Assembly: GCF_947489365.1 (NCBI RefSeq)
Contig: NZ_CANLDB010000001.1
Span: 682,001 to 746,000, forward strand
Reading direction: 5' to 3'
Source of the DNA: an uncultured Nocardioides sp.
GTDB lineage: Bacteria; Actinomycetota; Actinomycetes; Propionibacteriales; Nocardioidaceae
Length of the DNA stretch: 64,000 bases
The first letter of the stretch is position 1; every line of letters starts with the position of its first letter. Shown one piece after another: positions 8,944-16,761 of the stretch. Position numbers and translations under genes: made by a program. The notes beneath the pieces were generated by a model, which ran no database searches, was not told where the DNA came from, and worked only from the letters and a program-made list of their open reading frames with translations.

Positions 8944-10148
8944 GCGCCGCCGACGCACCCACCGCCCCCGTCGTACGCCGGGGGCGGCTGCTCGGGCTGG
9001 ACGTCGCCCGCTGCCTCGCGCTGGTCGGCATGGTCGCCACCCACGTGGCCGCCGAGCGGGACGCCGACGGCTCCCTGAGCCTCGCGCACCAGCTGGCGAG
9101 CGGCCGCGCCTCCGCGCTCTTCGCGGTGCTCGCCGGGGTCACGCTGGCCCTCGGGACCGGCGGCCGCGTCCCGGCCGTCGGGCGGGAGCGAGCCGCCCGC
9201 AGCGCCGGGTTCGCCGTCCGCGCCCTGATGGTGGCGCTGCTCGGGCTCGCGCTCGGCGGGCCCGACTCCGGGCTCGCGGTGATCCTCACCTACTACGGCG
9301 TGCTGTTCCTGCTCGGCCTGCCGTTCGTCGCCCTGCGGGCGGGGCCGCTGCTGCTGCTCGCGACGGCCTGGTGCGTGGTGGCCCCGGTCGTGTCGGAGGT
9401 GGTGCGCCCGCTGCTGCCGGACCGGGGCTTCACCAGCCCCGACCTGTTCTCCCTCGCCGAGCCCGGGCGGCTGCTCGCCGAGCTGCTGTTCACCGGGTAC
9501 TACCCGGCGGTCCCGTGGCTGACGTACCTCCTCGTCGGCATGGCGCTCGGGCGGCTGGACCTGCGGCGGCCCGCCGTGGCCGCGGCGGTCGCCGTCAGCG
9601 GCCTGGTCGTGGCCGTCGCCGCGACCGCCGTGTCACGGCTGCTGACCGGCTCGGCGGCGCTCCGGGCGACGCTCGCCTCCGAGCTGCCGATCCCCGTCCG
9701 ACCCGACGAGCTCATGGACTCCCTCGCCGGCGGCCTGCCCGGCACGACCCCCACCGGCGGGTCCTGGCAGTGGCTGCTCACCGCCGCGCCGCACAGCGCG
9801 ACCCCGTTCGACCTGGCCGCCACCGTCGGCAGCTCGCTGCTCGTGGTCGGCGTCTGCCTGCTCGCGTGCGGCGCCCTGCCCGCCGTCCCCGGCCGCGCCG
9901 TCGAGGTGGTCTTCGGCGCCGGCCGCATGACGCTGACGCTCTACAGCCTCCACGTCGTGCTGAAGACGCCGTCCGTCCCGCCCGGCGACGACCCCGAGGA
10001 CCTCGCCCGCCACGTCCTCGTCCTGCTCGCGATCGGCGCCCTCTTCGCCGCCGCCCGATGGCGCGGCCCCCTCGAGGCCGCCGTCGGGACGGTCAGCACC
10101 GCCGCCGTGGCCGCCGTACGCCGAGTCGGCACGTCTGCGCACCCCTGA
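8940..10148 (+). CDS. Multi-pass membrane acyltransferase-like protein (HGSNAT/DUF1624-like), probable CTG start
   Basis: About 402 aa with some ten hydrophobic segments, resembling the heparan-alpha-glucosaminide N-acetyltransferase/DUF418 membrane acyltransferases that modify surface glycans. The family's first helix, [15 protein letters not shown], lies upstream of the first in-frame ATG (9030), so a start there would remove it. Upstream the frame has no ATG or GTG; the best candidate is CTG at 8940, which overlaps the purE stop as CTGA, just as ATGA/GTGA joins other pairs in this window. Later motifs include [16 protein letters not shown] and [13 protein letters not shown]. The last codons (RVGTSAHP) are supplied by a copy of the GAGTCGGC repeat. 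Substrate unknown. Confidence 0.7.
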   Translation: MSAADAPTAPVVRRGRLLGLDVARCLALVGMVATHVAAERDADGSLSLAHQLASGRASALFAVLAGVTLALGTGGRVPAVGRERAARSAGFAVRALMVALLGLALGGPDSGLAVILTYYGVLFLLGLPFVALRAGPLLLLATAWCVVAPVVSEVVRPLLPDRGFTSPDLFSLAEPGRLLAELLFTGYYPAVPWLTYLLVGMALGRLDLRRPAVAAAVAVSGLVVAVAATAVSRLLTGSAALRATLASELPIPVRPDELMDSLAGGLPGTTPTGGSWQWLLTAAPHSATPFDLAATVGSSLLVVGVCLLACGALPAVPGRAVEVVFGAGRMTLTLYSLHVVLKTPSVPPGDDPEDLARHVLVLLAIGALFAAARWRGPLEAAVGTVSTAAVAAVRRVGTSAHP

Positions 10149-10173
10149 GGGGTCGAGTCGGCACGTCTGCGCA
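10123..10173 (+). repeat. Two-copy 32-nt-period GAGTCGGC array at a convergent junction
   Basis: Two identical 19-nt copies of GAGTCGGCACGTCTGCGCA at 10123-10141 and 10155-10173, 32 nt apart. The 13-nt spacer contains the palindrome CCCCTGAGGGG. The first copy encodes the end of the upstream membrane protein. The array fills the gap between that gene and the convergent CoA-binding gene. Confidence 0.92.
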
Positions 10174-10193
10174 GCCTTCTCGACGGTGACCAC

Positions 10194-10607
10194 TCAGCCG
10201 CGGCGTCTCCACTCGATGGCGGGGCAGGTGTCCATGACCATCGGGACGCCGGCGGCGGTGGTGCGGGCGAAGGCGTCCTCGTCGACCACGCCGAGCTGGA
10301 ACCAGACGGCCTTGGCGCCGATGGCGACCGCCTCGTCGGCGAAGCGCCCGGCCTGGTCGGAGCGGCGGAAGACGTCGACGACGTCGACTCCGAACGGGAT
10401 CTCGGCCAGCGAGGTGTAGCCGGGCTCGCCGAGCACCTCGGCGCCGCGCGGGTGGACGGGGACGATCCGCTTGCCGCGCTGCTGCAGCAGCTGCGCGATC
10501 TGGTACGCCGTCCGGCTGGGGTCGCCGCCGAGGCCGACGACGGCCCACGTCTCCAGGTCGTCGAGCATGAGGCGCACGGCCTCGGGGTCCTGCCAGTTCT
10601 CGGTCAC
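10194..10607 (-). CDS. CoA-binding (YccU-like) domain protein
   Basis: 137-aa Rossmann-fold protein of the CoA_binding_2 family, related to the nucleotide-binding domain of succinyl-CoA synthetase. Motifs: AVVGLGGDPSRTAYQIA (dinucleotide loop), KRIVPVHPRGAEVLGEPGY, VDVVDVFRRSDQAG, AVWFQLGVVDEDA and the final MDTCPAIEW with the conserved Cys-Pro. The physiological reaction is not established for this family. The GTG start has TACAGT (10619-10614) 6 nt upstream, part of a divergent promoter shared with the next gene. Confidence 0.88.
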   Translation of the reverse strand: MTENWQDPEAVRLMLDDLETWAVVGLGGDPSRTAYQIAQLLQQRGKRIVPVHPRGAEVLGEPGYTSLAEIPFGVDVVDVFRRSDQAGRFADEAVAIGAKAVWFQLGVVDEDAFARTTAAGVPMVMDTCPAIEWRRRG

Positions 10608-10613
10608 GACCCG

Positions 10614-10623
10614 ACTGTAGGTT
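10614..10623. promoter_or_regulatory. Bidirectional leaderless promoter ANNNTANNNT (ACTGTAGGTT)
   Basis: TAGGTT (10618-10623, plus) ends 7 nt before the ATG at 10631. TACAGT (10619-10614, minus) ends 6 nt before the GTG at 10607. The two -10 boxes share the central TA, so one 10-bp element should start transcription both ways. Confidence 0.7.
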
Positions 10624-10630
10624 CCGGAGC

Positions 10631-11371
10631 ATGGGTGAGCGCATCGAGATCGACGGACCGGACGGCGCCAGGGTCGAGGCCTACGTGACGGCGGGGCCGG
10701 ACGGCGGGCCCGGCGTCCTGCTGTGCATGGACGCCATCGGTCTGCGCCCGCGCCTCGAGGAGATGGCCGACGAGATCGCGTCGTGGGGCCACACGGTGCT
10801 CGTCCCGAACCTGTTCCACCGCTTCGGCCCCGCCGCGGAGATGGCGCCCGACGGCGACCTCACCGCCCCGGGGGCGCGCGAGGCGTTCTTCGGCCCCGCG
10901 ATGGAGCGGGTGCACGCCTACACCGCCGAGCAGGCCGTCGCCGACGGCCGCGCGGGGGTCGCGGCCCTCCGCGCGCTCGGTGTCACCGGACCGGTCGGCG
11001 TCCACGGCTACTGCATGGGCGCCGCGGTCGCGGTCCGTGCCGCGGGCGCCATGGCCGAGGACGTCGCCGCATGCGGCGGGTTCCACGGCGGCGGCCTGGT
11101 GACCGACGCCGACGACAGCCCGCACCGCACGCTCGCGTCGGCCCGCGCGTCGTTCGCGTTCGGCCACGCCGACCAGGACGCGTCCATGCCGGCCGAGGCG
11201 GTCGCCGAGCTCGGCCGCACCCTCGACGAGCACGGCCTGACCGCCGTCAACGAGGTGTACGCCGGCGCCGGCCACGGCTACACGATGGCCGACACCTCGG
11301 TGTACGACGCCGCTGCCACCGCGCGCCACTTCGACGCGCTCCGCGACCTGTACGGACCCCTGCGCGGCTGA
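10631..11371 (+). CDS. Dienelactone hydrolase family protein
   Basis: Cytoplasmic alpha/beta hydrolase (246 aa). The nucleophile is Cys128 in GVHGYCMGAAVAVRAAG, as in true dienelactone hydrolases rather than serine hydrolases. The acid and base of the triad fit FAFGHADQDASMP (Asp) and YAGAGHGYTMAD (His). Likely cleaves a lactone or ester, but the substrate is not shown by context. Leaderless ATG 7 nt after TAGGTT. Its stop is immediately adjacent to the stop of the convergent crotonase gene, with no gap. Confidence 0.9.
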   Translation: MGERIEIDGPDGARVEAYVTAGPDGGPGVLLCMDAIGLRPRLEEMADEIASWGHTVLVPNLFHRFGPAAEMAPDGDLTAPGAREAFFGPAMERVHAYTAEQAVADGRAGVAALRALGVTGPVGVHGYCMGAAVAVRAAGAMAEDVAACGGFHGGGLVTDADDSPHRTLASARASFAFGHADQDASMPAEAVAELGRTLDEHGLTAVNEVYAGAGHGYTMADTSVYDAAATARHFDALRDLYGPLRG

Positions 11372-12265
11372 CTACTCGAGCGCCGGGTCGTCGAACAGGG
11401 CGGGTGCCTCGGAGGCGCGCCCGGTGAACTCCGGTGCGCGCTTGCCCAGGAAGGCTGCGACGCCCTCCTTGCCGTCCCCGACCGAGGCGTGCCACATCGC
11501 GATCGAGTCGGCGCGGTGCGCCTCGACGGGGTGCGCGGCGCCGAGCCCGGCGTACATCAGCCGACGGGTCATCGCGACGGCGACGGGGGAGCGGTTCTCG
11601 GTGAACCGCCGTGCCAGCGCGTACGCCGCGTCGAGCAGCTCGTCGGGGGCGTGCAGCGAGCGCACGAGCCCACCCTCGTGGGCCTCCTCGGCGGTGAGGA
11701 TGTCGGCGGCGTAGCTCCACTCCAGCGCCCGGGAGATCCCGACGATCCGGGGCAGGTACCAGGACGACGCGGCCTCGGGGACGATCCCGAGCCGGCCGAA
11801 GACGAACCCGATCCGCGCCGACGTCGACGCCAGCCGCACGTCCATCGGCAGCGTCATCGTGGCGCCGATGCCCACCGCGGCGCCGTTGATCGCCGCGATC
11901 ACGGGCTTGGTGCAGTCGCGGACAGCGAGCGTCACCCGTCCGCCGAGGTCGCGCACGCCGGTGACGACGGCCGGGTCGTCGAACCGCTCCCGCAGGAGGG
12001 TCGGCGTCACGTCGGCGTCCTCGTCGAGGCCGAAGACGTTGCCGTCGCTGCTGAGGTCCATCCCGGCGCAGAAGGCGCGGCCGGCGCCGGTCACGACGAT
12101 CGCGCCGACCCCGTCGTCGGCGGAGGCGCGCCCGTAGGCGTCGATCAGCTCGTCCGCCATCGCGACGGTGAAGGAGTTGAGGGCGTCGGGGCGGTCGAGG
12201 GTGAGGGTGAGGACGCCGTCGGCGACCGTCCAGTCGAGGGTCTCGTACCCGGGGTCGGTGCTCAC
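11372..12265 (-). CDS. Enoyl-CoA hydratase/isomerase (crotonase) family protein
   Basis: 297-aa crotonase-fold enzyme, probably enoyl-CoA hydratase or isomerase in acyl-CoA metabolism. Visible are DRPDALNSFTVAMADELIDA, the oxyanion-hole segments GAGRAFCAGMDLSS and AAINGAAVGIGATMTLPMD, and the FGRLGIVPEAASSWYLPRIVG block with the catalytic-region Glu. The GTG start overlaps the stop of the upstream LCP gene as GTGA, so the two are translationally coupled although their functions look unrelated. Precise substrate cannot be assigned. Confidence 0.9.
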   Translation of the reverse strand: MSTDPGYETLDWTVADGVLTLTLDRPDALNSFTVAMADELIDAYGRASADDGVGAIVVTGAGRAFCAGMDLSSDGNVFGLDEDADVTPTLLRERFDDPAVVTGVRDLGGRVTLAVRDCTKPVIAAINGAAVGIGATMTLPMDVRLASTSARIGFVFGRLGIVPEAASSWYLPRIVGISRALEWSYAADILTAEEAHEGGLVRSLHAPDELLDAAYALARRFTENRSPVAVAMTRRLMYAGLGAAHPVEAHRADSIAMWHASVGDGKEGVAAFLGKRAPEFTGRASEAPALFDDPALE

Positions 12266-13623
12266 TGGTTCGCCAGTCCGGACGGCGTGCAGAGCTGGCG
12301 TCCGATCTTCTCGGTCTCGTCGTTGCGGATGCGGTTGAACATCTCCTCGGACCTCTCGGCGTCCCAGTTGACCGCCAGGTCCGCGATCGGGACGCCGCAG
12401 GTCAGGCCGTTCTCGCCGTCCACACGGGTCATCGCGAAGGCGAAGCGACCGAGCGCGAACGGGCCGGTGCCCTCGCTGACCCGCAGGGAGCCGGCGGCGG
12501 CGATGTTGAGCCGCCACCAGCGCACGGGGTTCAGCACCGACCAGGGGGAGAACACCTTCGCGCCGACCGCCGAGACGACCTCGCGCTGGTTCTCGGCGCG
12601 CTGGATGTCGCTGGTCGCGAACGTCTTGCGGGTGCGGGCGTAGCCGAGGGCGTCGGCGCCGTCGACCTCCTGGCACCCCTTCTTGATGTCCAGGTTCGCC
12701 AGCGGGTCGTCGATCGCCTGCTCGGGGCAGATCTCGATGCCGCCGACGCCGTCGATGATGTTGACGAAGCCGCCGAAGCCGATCTCGACGTAGTGGTCGA
12801 CCCGGATGCCCGTGTTGGACTCGATCGTGTCGGTCAGCAGCTCCGGCCCGCCGATCGCGAACGCGGCGTTCACCTTGTTCGTGCCCTCGCCGGGGATGTC
12901 CACGATGGAGTCGCGCGGGATGGACATCAGCAGGTTCGGTCCGCTGCCGACGTGCAGCAGCATGATCGTGTCGGTACGACGCCCGGCGGCGTCGCCGGTC
13001 CCGAGCTCCTCCCGCTCGTCCGCGGACAGGTCCTCCCGGGAGTCGCTGCCGACGAGCAGGTAGTTCGTGCCGGGCTGGCTGTCGAGGCGGTCGTCGCCGA
13101 ACGCGTCGACGCGGTCGATGCGGAAGTAGGCGATGATCGGCACGGCGACGATGAAGACCAGCCAGGCCGCCAGGAGCAGCACGAGGTAGCGGGCGCGGAA
13201 GCGCGGACGCCGACGCGCTCGCTGCGTCCTCGGGGCGGGCGCCGGTCCCGGCGGTGGCACAGGACGACGCTGCGGCTCGTCGCGCCGGGGCGGCTCGCCG
13301 CGACCCACGGCCGGCATCGACTGGGTCGCGCCGACGCCCTGGCCCTGGCCGCCCGCGCCGCCGTACAGGTCGTAGGGGTCGCGGCCCGCGGGGGGCTGCT
13401 GCGGGGGGCCGGCCGGGGGAGGGGTGCCGCCCTGCTGACGGAAGACCTGCGTGGACTCGTCGTCCGGGCTGGGCGCGGCCCGCTTCCCCGGGGACGGGGG
13501 CGGTGGAGGGGCGCCGGCACCGCTGTCGCCGCCGGGGCCGCTTGTGGACGTGCCGTAGAGCCAGTCGTACTCGGGCGTGCCCCTCTCGGGTCCCTGCCCG
13601 CCGCCCTGCGGCCCGTCTGCCAT
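12262..13623 (-). CDS. LytR-CpsA-Psr (LCP) family cell-wall polymer ligase
   Basis: Attaches a polyprenyl-linked glycopolymer to peptidoglycan outside the cell (453 aa). The first 140 residues are a cytoplasmic Pro/Gly/Gln-rich tail with PPPPPSPG runs. A single membrane helix spans about 145-167. The LCP domain starts near 185 with TNYLLVGSDSRED, then RTDTIMLLHV, LLMSIPRDSIVDIPG, KVNAAFAIGGPELL and YARTRKTFATSDIQRAENQR, which carry the conserved Asp and Arg residues. The ATG lies 6 nt after TACGGT (13635-13630). A second LCP gene lies 0.8 kb away and a galactofuranan cluster follows, so arabinogalactan-like polymer attachment is likely (inference). Confidence 0.92.
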   Translation of the reverse strand: MADGPQGGGQGPERGTPEYDWLYGTSTSGPGGDSGAGAPPPPPSPGKRAAPSPDDESTQVFRQQGGTPPPAGPPQQPPAGRDPYDLYGGAGGQGQGVGATQSMPAVGRGEPPRRDEPQRRPVPPPGPAPAPRTQRARRRPRFRARYLVLLLAAWLVFIVAVPIIAYFRIDRVDAFGDDRLDSQPGTNYLLVGSDSREDLSADEREELGTGDAAGRRTDTIMLLHVGSGPNLLMSIPRDSIVDIPGEGTNKVNAAFAIGGPELLTDTIESNTGIRVDHYVEIGFGGFVNIIDGVGGIEICPEQAIDDPLANLDIKKGCQEVDGADALGYARTRKTFATSDIQRAENQREVVSAVGAKVFSPWSVLNPVRWWRLNIAAAGSLRVSEGTGPFALGRFAFAMTRVDGENGLTCGVPIADLAVNWDAERSEEMFNRIRNDETEKIGRQLCTPSGLANQ

Positions 13624-13668
13624 GCGGCGACCGTACCGGGCCCCCTGGTGTCGGTGGGGCGAGGCACG

Positions 13669-14295
13669 ATGGCGGGCGTGCCGCACCACGACGCCGTCGC
13701 CGCCCGGGTGCGCGAGGGTGCCCGCGACTGGCGGCACACCCGCACGGAGCGCCTCCTGCTCGACGCCTACGACCCCGCCGACCTGCCCGCGCTCGGCGCG
13801 CTGCACGCCGACGCCCGCGTCTGGCGGCACTTCCCGAGCGGTCGCCACCACGACCTCGCCCGCACCGCCGCGACGGTCGCGGCCGACGCGGCCTGGTGGG
13901 CACGCGACGGCCTGGCGCCCTGGTCGGTGCGCCTGGCGGCGGCCGGTCCGGGGTCCCCGGTGGTCGGTCGCGTCGGGTGCTCGGTGCCGGACGGGAGGCC
14001 CTGGTGGAACGTCTACTACCGCCTCGCCCCGGCGGTGCACGGCGCCGGGCTCGCGCTCGAGGCGGCCCGGCACGCCGTCGCCGCGGCGTACGACGTCGAC
14101 CCCGCGCGCCCCGTCCTGGCCTTCCTCGTCGAGCACAACGTGGGCTCCCGTCGTACGGCGGAGGCGCTCGGGCTGCGGCTGGTCCGCCGCGGACCGGACG
14201 TCGGGAATCCCGACGCGGACGCCGTCCGTCTGGTCTTCCTCGACCGCGACCCGACCCCCGAGGTCGAGGCGGCGCTGGCCCGTCTCACCGTCTGA
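13669..14295 (+). CDS. GNAT-family N-acetyltransferase
   Basis: 208-aa RimJ/RimL-like acetyltransferase. After HTRTERLLLDAYDPADLPALG, the acetyl-CoA site is in the YYRLAPAVHGAGLALEAARH segment, a degenerate version of the usual Q/RxxGxG/A loop. AFLVEHNVGSRRTAEALGL is the second family motif (N-x-x-S-x-x-x-x-x-x-LG). Acceptor unknown. Start ATG 13669 is used; GTG 13678 is an alternative, since CACGAT (13665-13670) lies 7 nt before it. Divergent from the LCP gene. Confidence 0.82.
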   Translation: MAGVPHHDAVAARVREGARDWRHTRTERLLLDAYDPADLPALGALHADARVWRHFPSGRHHDLARTAATVAADAAWWARDGLAPWSVRLAAAGPGSPVVGRVGCSVPDGRPWWNVYYRLAPAVHGAGLALEAARHAVAAAYDVDPARPVLAFLVEHNVGSRRTAEALGLRLVRRGPDVGNPDADAVRLVFLDRDPTPEVEAALARLTV

Positions 14296-14424
14296 CCCAC
14301 CTGTCGCCGGTCTCACCCTGAAGTTCAGGTCGAGGGTTCGGCGCGCCGTCGAGGCTGTGACAGGTGGGGCTGGTGATACTGACGGGCACGTCGCTGCTTC
14401 CTTCCCCCGAGCAGAGAGGTCCCG

Positions 14425-15894
14425 ATGTCGCTCGACCGTCCTCCGGTCACCCCGCACCCCGCGGGGCCCCGGTCGTCCCCTGGGTCCGCGACCCCCGACG
14501 ACCGTGCGGCCAGGGTCCGGTTCCGCCGCGCGATCACCCTGATGCTGCTGACGCTCGTGGCCCCCGGATCGGCGCAGCTGCTCGCGGGCAACCGCCAGGT
14601 CGGGCGCGTCGCGCTGCGGATCTGGGTGGGTCTGATCGTGGTCGTCGTCGCGCTGCTGGCGACCGGCCTGGTCTGGCACGGGATGGTCTTCGAGCTCGCC
14701 TCCGACACCCTCGTGCTCGGCGTCTTCCGGTTCGTCCTCATGGCGCTCGCGGTCGGCTGGGCCACCCTGTTCATGGACGCGTGGCGCCTCGGCGACCCGC
14801 TGACCCTGCGCCAGCCGCAGCGGGTGGCGGCGGTCGGCGTGAACGGCCTGCTCTGCTTCACCGTCGCCGGGACCCTGCTCTTCGGCGCGCACGTCGTGGG
14901 CGTGCAGCGCGAGCTGATGTCGTCGATGTTCAGCGACGGCGAGGCCACCGCGGCCACCGCCGGCCGCTACAACGTGCTGCTCATGGGCGGCGACTCCGGC
15001 GCGGGCCGCGTCGGGCTGCGTCCCGACTCGATGACCGTCGCCAGCATCGACGCCGAGACCGGCCGGACCGTCCTGATCTCGCTGCCGCGGAACATGGCGA
15101 ACTTCTCGTTCCGCAAGGGCAGCACGATGGACAAGCAGTTCCCCGAGGGCTGGACCTGCGACGACTGCTACCTCAACGCCGTCAGCACCTGGGCCACGGA
15201 CAACCCCGAGCTGTTCAAGAAGTCGAAGAACCCCGGCATCGACGCGACCATCGACGCGATCGAGGGCATCACCGACCTGCGCATCAACTACTGGGCGATG
15301 GTCAACATGGCCGGCTTCACCGAGCTGGTCGACGCCGTCGGCGGGGTCGAGCTCACCGTCCGCGACCGGATCCCCGTGGGCGGCCTCGGCGACGACGTCA
15401 CCGGCTACATCGAGCCCGGCGTCCGCACGCTCGACGGTCACGACACGCTCTGGTACGCCCGGGCCCGCGAGGGGTCCGACGACTACTCCCGCATGGCCCG
15501 TCAGAAGTGCGTGATGAGCGCGATGCTGCAGCAGATCAGCCCCCAGAGCGCCCTGAGGAACTTCTCCGACATCGCCCAGGCCGGCTCGGACATGATTTCG
15601 ACCGACGTCCCCAACTCCGAGGTCGGCACCTTCGCCCAGCTCGCGCTGAAGGCCCGCAACGAGCCCGTCTCGACCGTCTCCCTGGTGCCGCCGCTCATCA
15701 ACACGGCGGACCCGGACATCGAGCTGATCCAGAACCGGATCAGCAACGCGATCGACCGCGCCGAGGGCAAGGACGCCCCCAAGCCGTCCCGCAAGCGCAC
15801 CAAGACCCCCACCGACATGACCGGCGGCTCCCTGGGCTCGATGAGCGAGGGCTACGCCGCCAACCAGGCCGAGGACCTCGGCGCCACCTGCTGA
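14425..15894 (+). CDS. LCP-family protein with an N-terminal four-helix membrane region
   Basis: 489 aa. Four hydrophobic helices (about residues 36-55, 64-90, 98-118 and 132-154) precede an extracellular LCP domain starting near 183: YNVLLMGGDSGAGRVGLRPD, LISLPRNMANFSF, LRINYWAMVNMAGFTELVDA, LDGHDTLWYARAREGSDDYS and RMARQKCVM. The polytopic N-terminus differs from the single-helix LCP gene nearby and resembles Streptomyces/Nocardioides LCP proteins. Expected to ligate a surface glycan or teichoic-type polymer to peptidoglycan. A Shine-Dalgarno (AGAGAGG) precedes the ATG, unlike most neighbours. Three Cys (WTCDDC, QKC) could form an external disulfide. Confidence 0.9.
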   Translation: MSLDRPPVTPHPAGPRSSPGSATPDDRAARVRFRRAITLMLLTLVAPGSAQLLAGNRQVGRVALRIWVGLIVVVVALLATGLVWHGMVFELASDTLVLGVFRFVLMALAVGWATLFMDAWRLGDPLTLRQPQRVAAVGVNGLLCFTVAGTLLFGAHVVGVQRELMSSMFSDGEATAATAGRYNVLLMGGDSGAGRVGLRPDSMTVASIDAETGRTVLISLPRNMANFSFRKGSTMDKQFPEGWTCDDCYLNAVSTWATDNPELFKKSKNPGIDATIDAIEGITDLRINYWAMVNMAGFTELVDAVGGVELTVRDRIPVGGLGDDVTGYIEPGVRTLDGHDTLWYARAREGSDDYSRMARQKCVMSAMLQQISPQSALRNFSDIAQAGSDMISTDVPNSEVGTFAQLALKARNEPVSTVSLVPPLINTADPDIELIQNRISNAIDRAEGKDAPKPSRKRTKTPTDMTGGSLGSMSEGYAANQAEDLGATC

Positions 15895-15926
15895 GCGGCA
15901 CGCGAGCGCTGGTGGATCCGAACGCT

Positions 15927-16188
15927 GGTTGAGGTGTGACGAGCGCCCGCGAGGAGCGTTGCCCGTCGGTGGTTGAGGTGTGACGAGCGCCAGCGAGGAG
16001 CGTTGCCCGTCGGTGGTTGAGGTGTGACGAGCGCCAGCGAGGAGCCTCGAAACCCGGTGAGGGGACGTCGGTCGGGTCGCGGGGTTTCGAGGCTCGGGCC
16101 CGGGGGCCCTCGCACCTCAACCAGCGTGGGGTTCGGCGGTGGTTGAGGTGTGACGAGCGCTAGCGAGGAGCCTCGAAACCCGGTGAGG
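15927..16188 (+). repeat. Left repeat array beside the GIY-YIG gene (44-nt period)
   Basis: Units beginning GGTTGAGGTGTGACGAGCG start at 15927, 15971 and 16015 (exactly 44 nt apart). The third ends in CCTCGAAACCCGGTGAGG (16045-16062). An inverted unit follows (GGGTTTCGAGGCTCG at 16082 to CTCAACC near 16122), then another direct unit at 16141-16188 ending CCTCGAAACCCGGTGAGG. The last copy ends about 11 bp from the GIY-YIG stop codon. No coding potential of its own is seen. It also fills the convergent gap after the LCP gene. Confidence 0.93.
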
Positions 16189-16198
16189 CAGTCCGAGC

Positions 16199-16519
16199 TC
16201 ACCCGCCGTTGTCCTCGCCCGCGAGACGGGCCTGGACCGCCTTGCGCCGGCTGAGCGCCGGGAGCCCGGCGAAATCACCGCGGATCAGCGCCTCACGCTT
16301 GGCGCGGCTCCACCCCTGGACGCGCTTCTCGAACGCGAAGGCCTCCTCGATCGAGTCGTACTCACCGGACCAGACCAGGACGACGGGTCGCCGGCGCCGG
16401 GTGTACGCCGCGCCCTGGTCGTCGCTGTGGTTGTGCTCCCACAGGCGGCGCACCAGGTCGATGGTGCTCCCGACGTAGTAGGTGCCGTCGCTGCAACGGA
16501 GGACGTAGGTGTGGGCCAT
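16199..16519 (-). CDS. Solitary GIY-YIG nuclease-domain protein
   Basis: 106-aa protein that is essentially one GIY-YIG domain: AHTYVLRCSDGTYYVGST (the GIY and YIG strands, here YVL and YVG), then LVRRLWEHNHSDDQGAAYTR with the catalytic Arg, and AFAFEKRVQGWSRAKREALI with the conserved metal-binding Glu. It resembles the UPF0213/YhbQ-like single-domain group, whose role is unsettled (DNA nicking or repair proposed). The start follows that N-terminus. Repeat arrays in opposite orientations flank the gene on both sides, an arrangement like that of repeat-associated transposase genes, although this protein is not a transposase. Confidence 0.88.
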   Translation of the reverse strand: MAHTYVLRCSDGTYYVGSTIDLVRRLWEHNHSDDQGAAYTRRRRPVVLVWSGEYDSIEEAFAFEKRVQGWSRAKREALIRGDFAGLPALSRRKAVQARLAGEDNGG

Positions 16520-16597
16520 GGGCGGCAGTCTCGGCGTCCACGCGGTGGTCCGGAGGACGTCGTCCACAACGTCCGTACCGTGGGCGCCCTGTGGAGG

Positions 16598-16750
16598 TCA
16601 CCGGGTTTCGAGGCTCGTCGCTGGCGCTCCTCGCACCTCAACCAGCGGGGACGGCTGGCGCTCCTCGCACCTCCACCAGCGGGGACGGCTGGCGCTCCTC
16701 GCACCTCAACCAGCGGGACGGCTGGCGCTCGTCACACCTCAACCACCGGG
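16598..16750 (-). repeat. Right repeat array beside the GIY-YIG gene (34-nt period)
   Basis: Starts with TCACCGGGTTTCGAGG (16599-16614), the reverse complement of the inner end of the left array. It then has four tandem units beginning CTGGCGCTC at 16621, 16655, 16689 and 16722 (periods 34, 34 and 33), each ending in CACCTCAACCAGCGGG or a variant. On the minus strand these read GGTTGAGGTG.., the same family as the left array, so the two arrays form inverted flanks around the nuclease gene. It also separates that gene from hisN. Confidence 0.93.
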
Positions 16751-16761
16751 AAGGGGCCGGG

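Noticed and set aside
5406-9089. 1227-codon minus-strand open frame
   Set aside because: Antisense to the PH-domain, cyclase, purK and purE genes, which have clear motifs; no independent coding signal.
9030-10148. ATG at 9030 as the start of the membrane acyltransferase
   Set aside because: It would delete most of the conserved first helix ([15 protein letters not shown]), which is encoded in frame upstream.
15927-16750. Insertion sequence around the GIY-YIG gene
   Set aside because: No transposase and no target-site duplication that I can see; the inverted flanks are tandem repeat arrays rather than single terminal repeats. Kept as a finding instead.
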